Shown: positions 22,612-22,737 of the stretch, one piece after another | Position numbering within the stretch: position 1 is the first letter of the stretch | Layout of the letters: each line of letters opens with the position of its first letter | Source: Campylobacteraceae bacterium | GTDB lineage: Bacteria; Campylobacterota; Campylobacteria; Campylobacterales; Sulfurovaceae | Reading direction: 5' to 3' | DNA: 22,737 bases | Assembly (NCBI GenBank): GCA_027063105.1 | Contig: JAMOSL010000209.1 | Coordinates: 1-22,737, forward strand | Notes under the pieces: generated by a model | What the model saw: the letters and a program-made list of their open reading frames with translations, nothing else | What the model was told of the DNA's origin: nothing | Databases searched by the model: none | Translations under genes and position numbers: made by a program

Positions 22612-22737
22612 TTATTTTGTTAAATTTATATAAACTTCTGGTATCACTTTTGGTAGTTTTTGACCATCTCTTACAACTGCAAAACCATTTCTACCAAATA
22701 GATAACTAAGATACTCTTTTGCATCTAAATCAACGGT
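22612..22737 (-). CDS. CbbO/NorD-type VWA protein, C-terminal end (partial)
   Basis: The last 41 codons of a gene that enters from the right edge, on the minus strand. It reads AKEYLSYLFGRNGFAVV, then LPKVIPEVYINLTK and a stop. The YL..LFG..G..VV....LP..LP..Y..L pattern is the C-terminus of CbbO/NorD proteins, whose VWA domain carries a metal-binding MIDAS site. It precedes the CbbQ-type ATPase in the same direction, so the order is partner first, ATPase second. Confidence 0.75.
   Translation of the reverse strand, partial: TVDLDAKEYLSYLFGRNGFAVVRDGQKLPKVIPEVYINLTK

Noticed and set aside
1..22737. CRISPR arrays, tRNA or rRNA genes
   Set aside because: I saw no regularly spaced repeats and no cloverleaf or rRNA-like segments while reading both strands. 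A dedicated tRNA scan was not possible.

Overview
The window looks like chromosomal DNA of a sulfur-oxidising member of the Campylobacterota (former Epsilonproteobacteria), of the Sulfurovum/Sulfurimonas type. The grounds are strong A+T richness, the sox gene order soxX-Y-Z-A-B with a one-haem SoxA, and two blocks I associate with this phylum: lnt divergent from yajC-secD-secF, and fabD-mtnN followed by a TtcA-like gene. The species cannot be named from the sequence alone.

Layout. Positions 1-1300 are a decayed mobile-element zone on the minus strand. It holds the 5' part of a TnpB-like gene that runs off the left edge, scraps of an IS607-type serine recombinase, and a broken DUF302-like exported protein. 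Positions 1313-3718 (minus) are an operon-like set of an outer-membrane porin, an exported thioredoxin-fold protein and an exported DsrE-like protein, with a good promoter upstream. Positions 3878-3944 hold two inverted REP-like hairpins. Positions 4018-8024 (minus) are soxB, soxA, soxZ, soxY and soxX, the periplasmic thiosulfate-oxidising core. They lie downstream of lnt (8086-9339). From 9350 to 14795 (plus) run yajC, secD, secF, a DUF6394-like membrane protein, a PBP4-type D,D-peptidase (dacB) and tlyA. Two tandem NlpC/P60 lipoproteins follow (14844-16114, plus). They converge on a minus-strand operon (20320 down to 16107): fabD, mtnN, a TtcA-like PP-loop protein, a KilA-N-domain protein and a membrane-anchored TIM-barrel-like glycosidase. 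Divergent from fabD is a U32 'peptidase' of the tRNA-hydroxylation type (20410-21705). The right end has a transposase C-terminal scrap and, on the minus strand, a CbbQ/NorQ-type AAA+ ATPase preceded by the tail of its CbbO/NorD-type VWA partner.

How the genes fit together. SoxXA loads thiosulfate onto SoxYZ and SoxB releases sulfate. The porin, thioredoxin and DsrE proteins next door are plausible helpers for substrate entry, thiol recycling or sulfur handling, but that is inferred from position only. SecDF/YajC, Lnt and the two peptidoglycan hydrolases form an envelope-biogenesis theme in the middle.

Most worth a second look: the REP-like pair carrying 5' GTAG together with a REP-transposase-like scrap 18 kb away; the 10-bp palindrome that exactly fills the gap between the lnt and yajC start codons and serves as ribosome-binding site for both; a KilA-N gene carrying an 11+1+11 palindrome inside a housekeeping operon; a probable ATT start codon on a lipoprotein gene; and the TtcA-like protein that lacks one iron-sulfur cysteine. 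I saw no CRISPR array, tRNA or rRNA.
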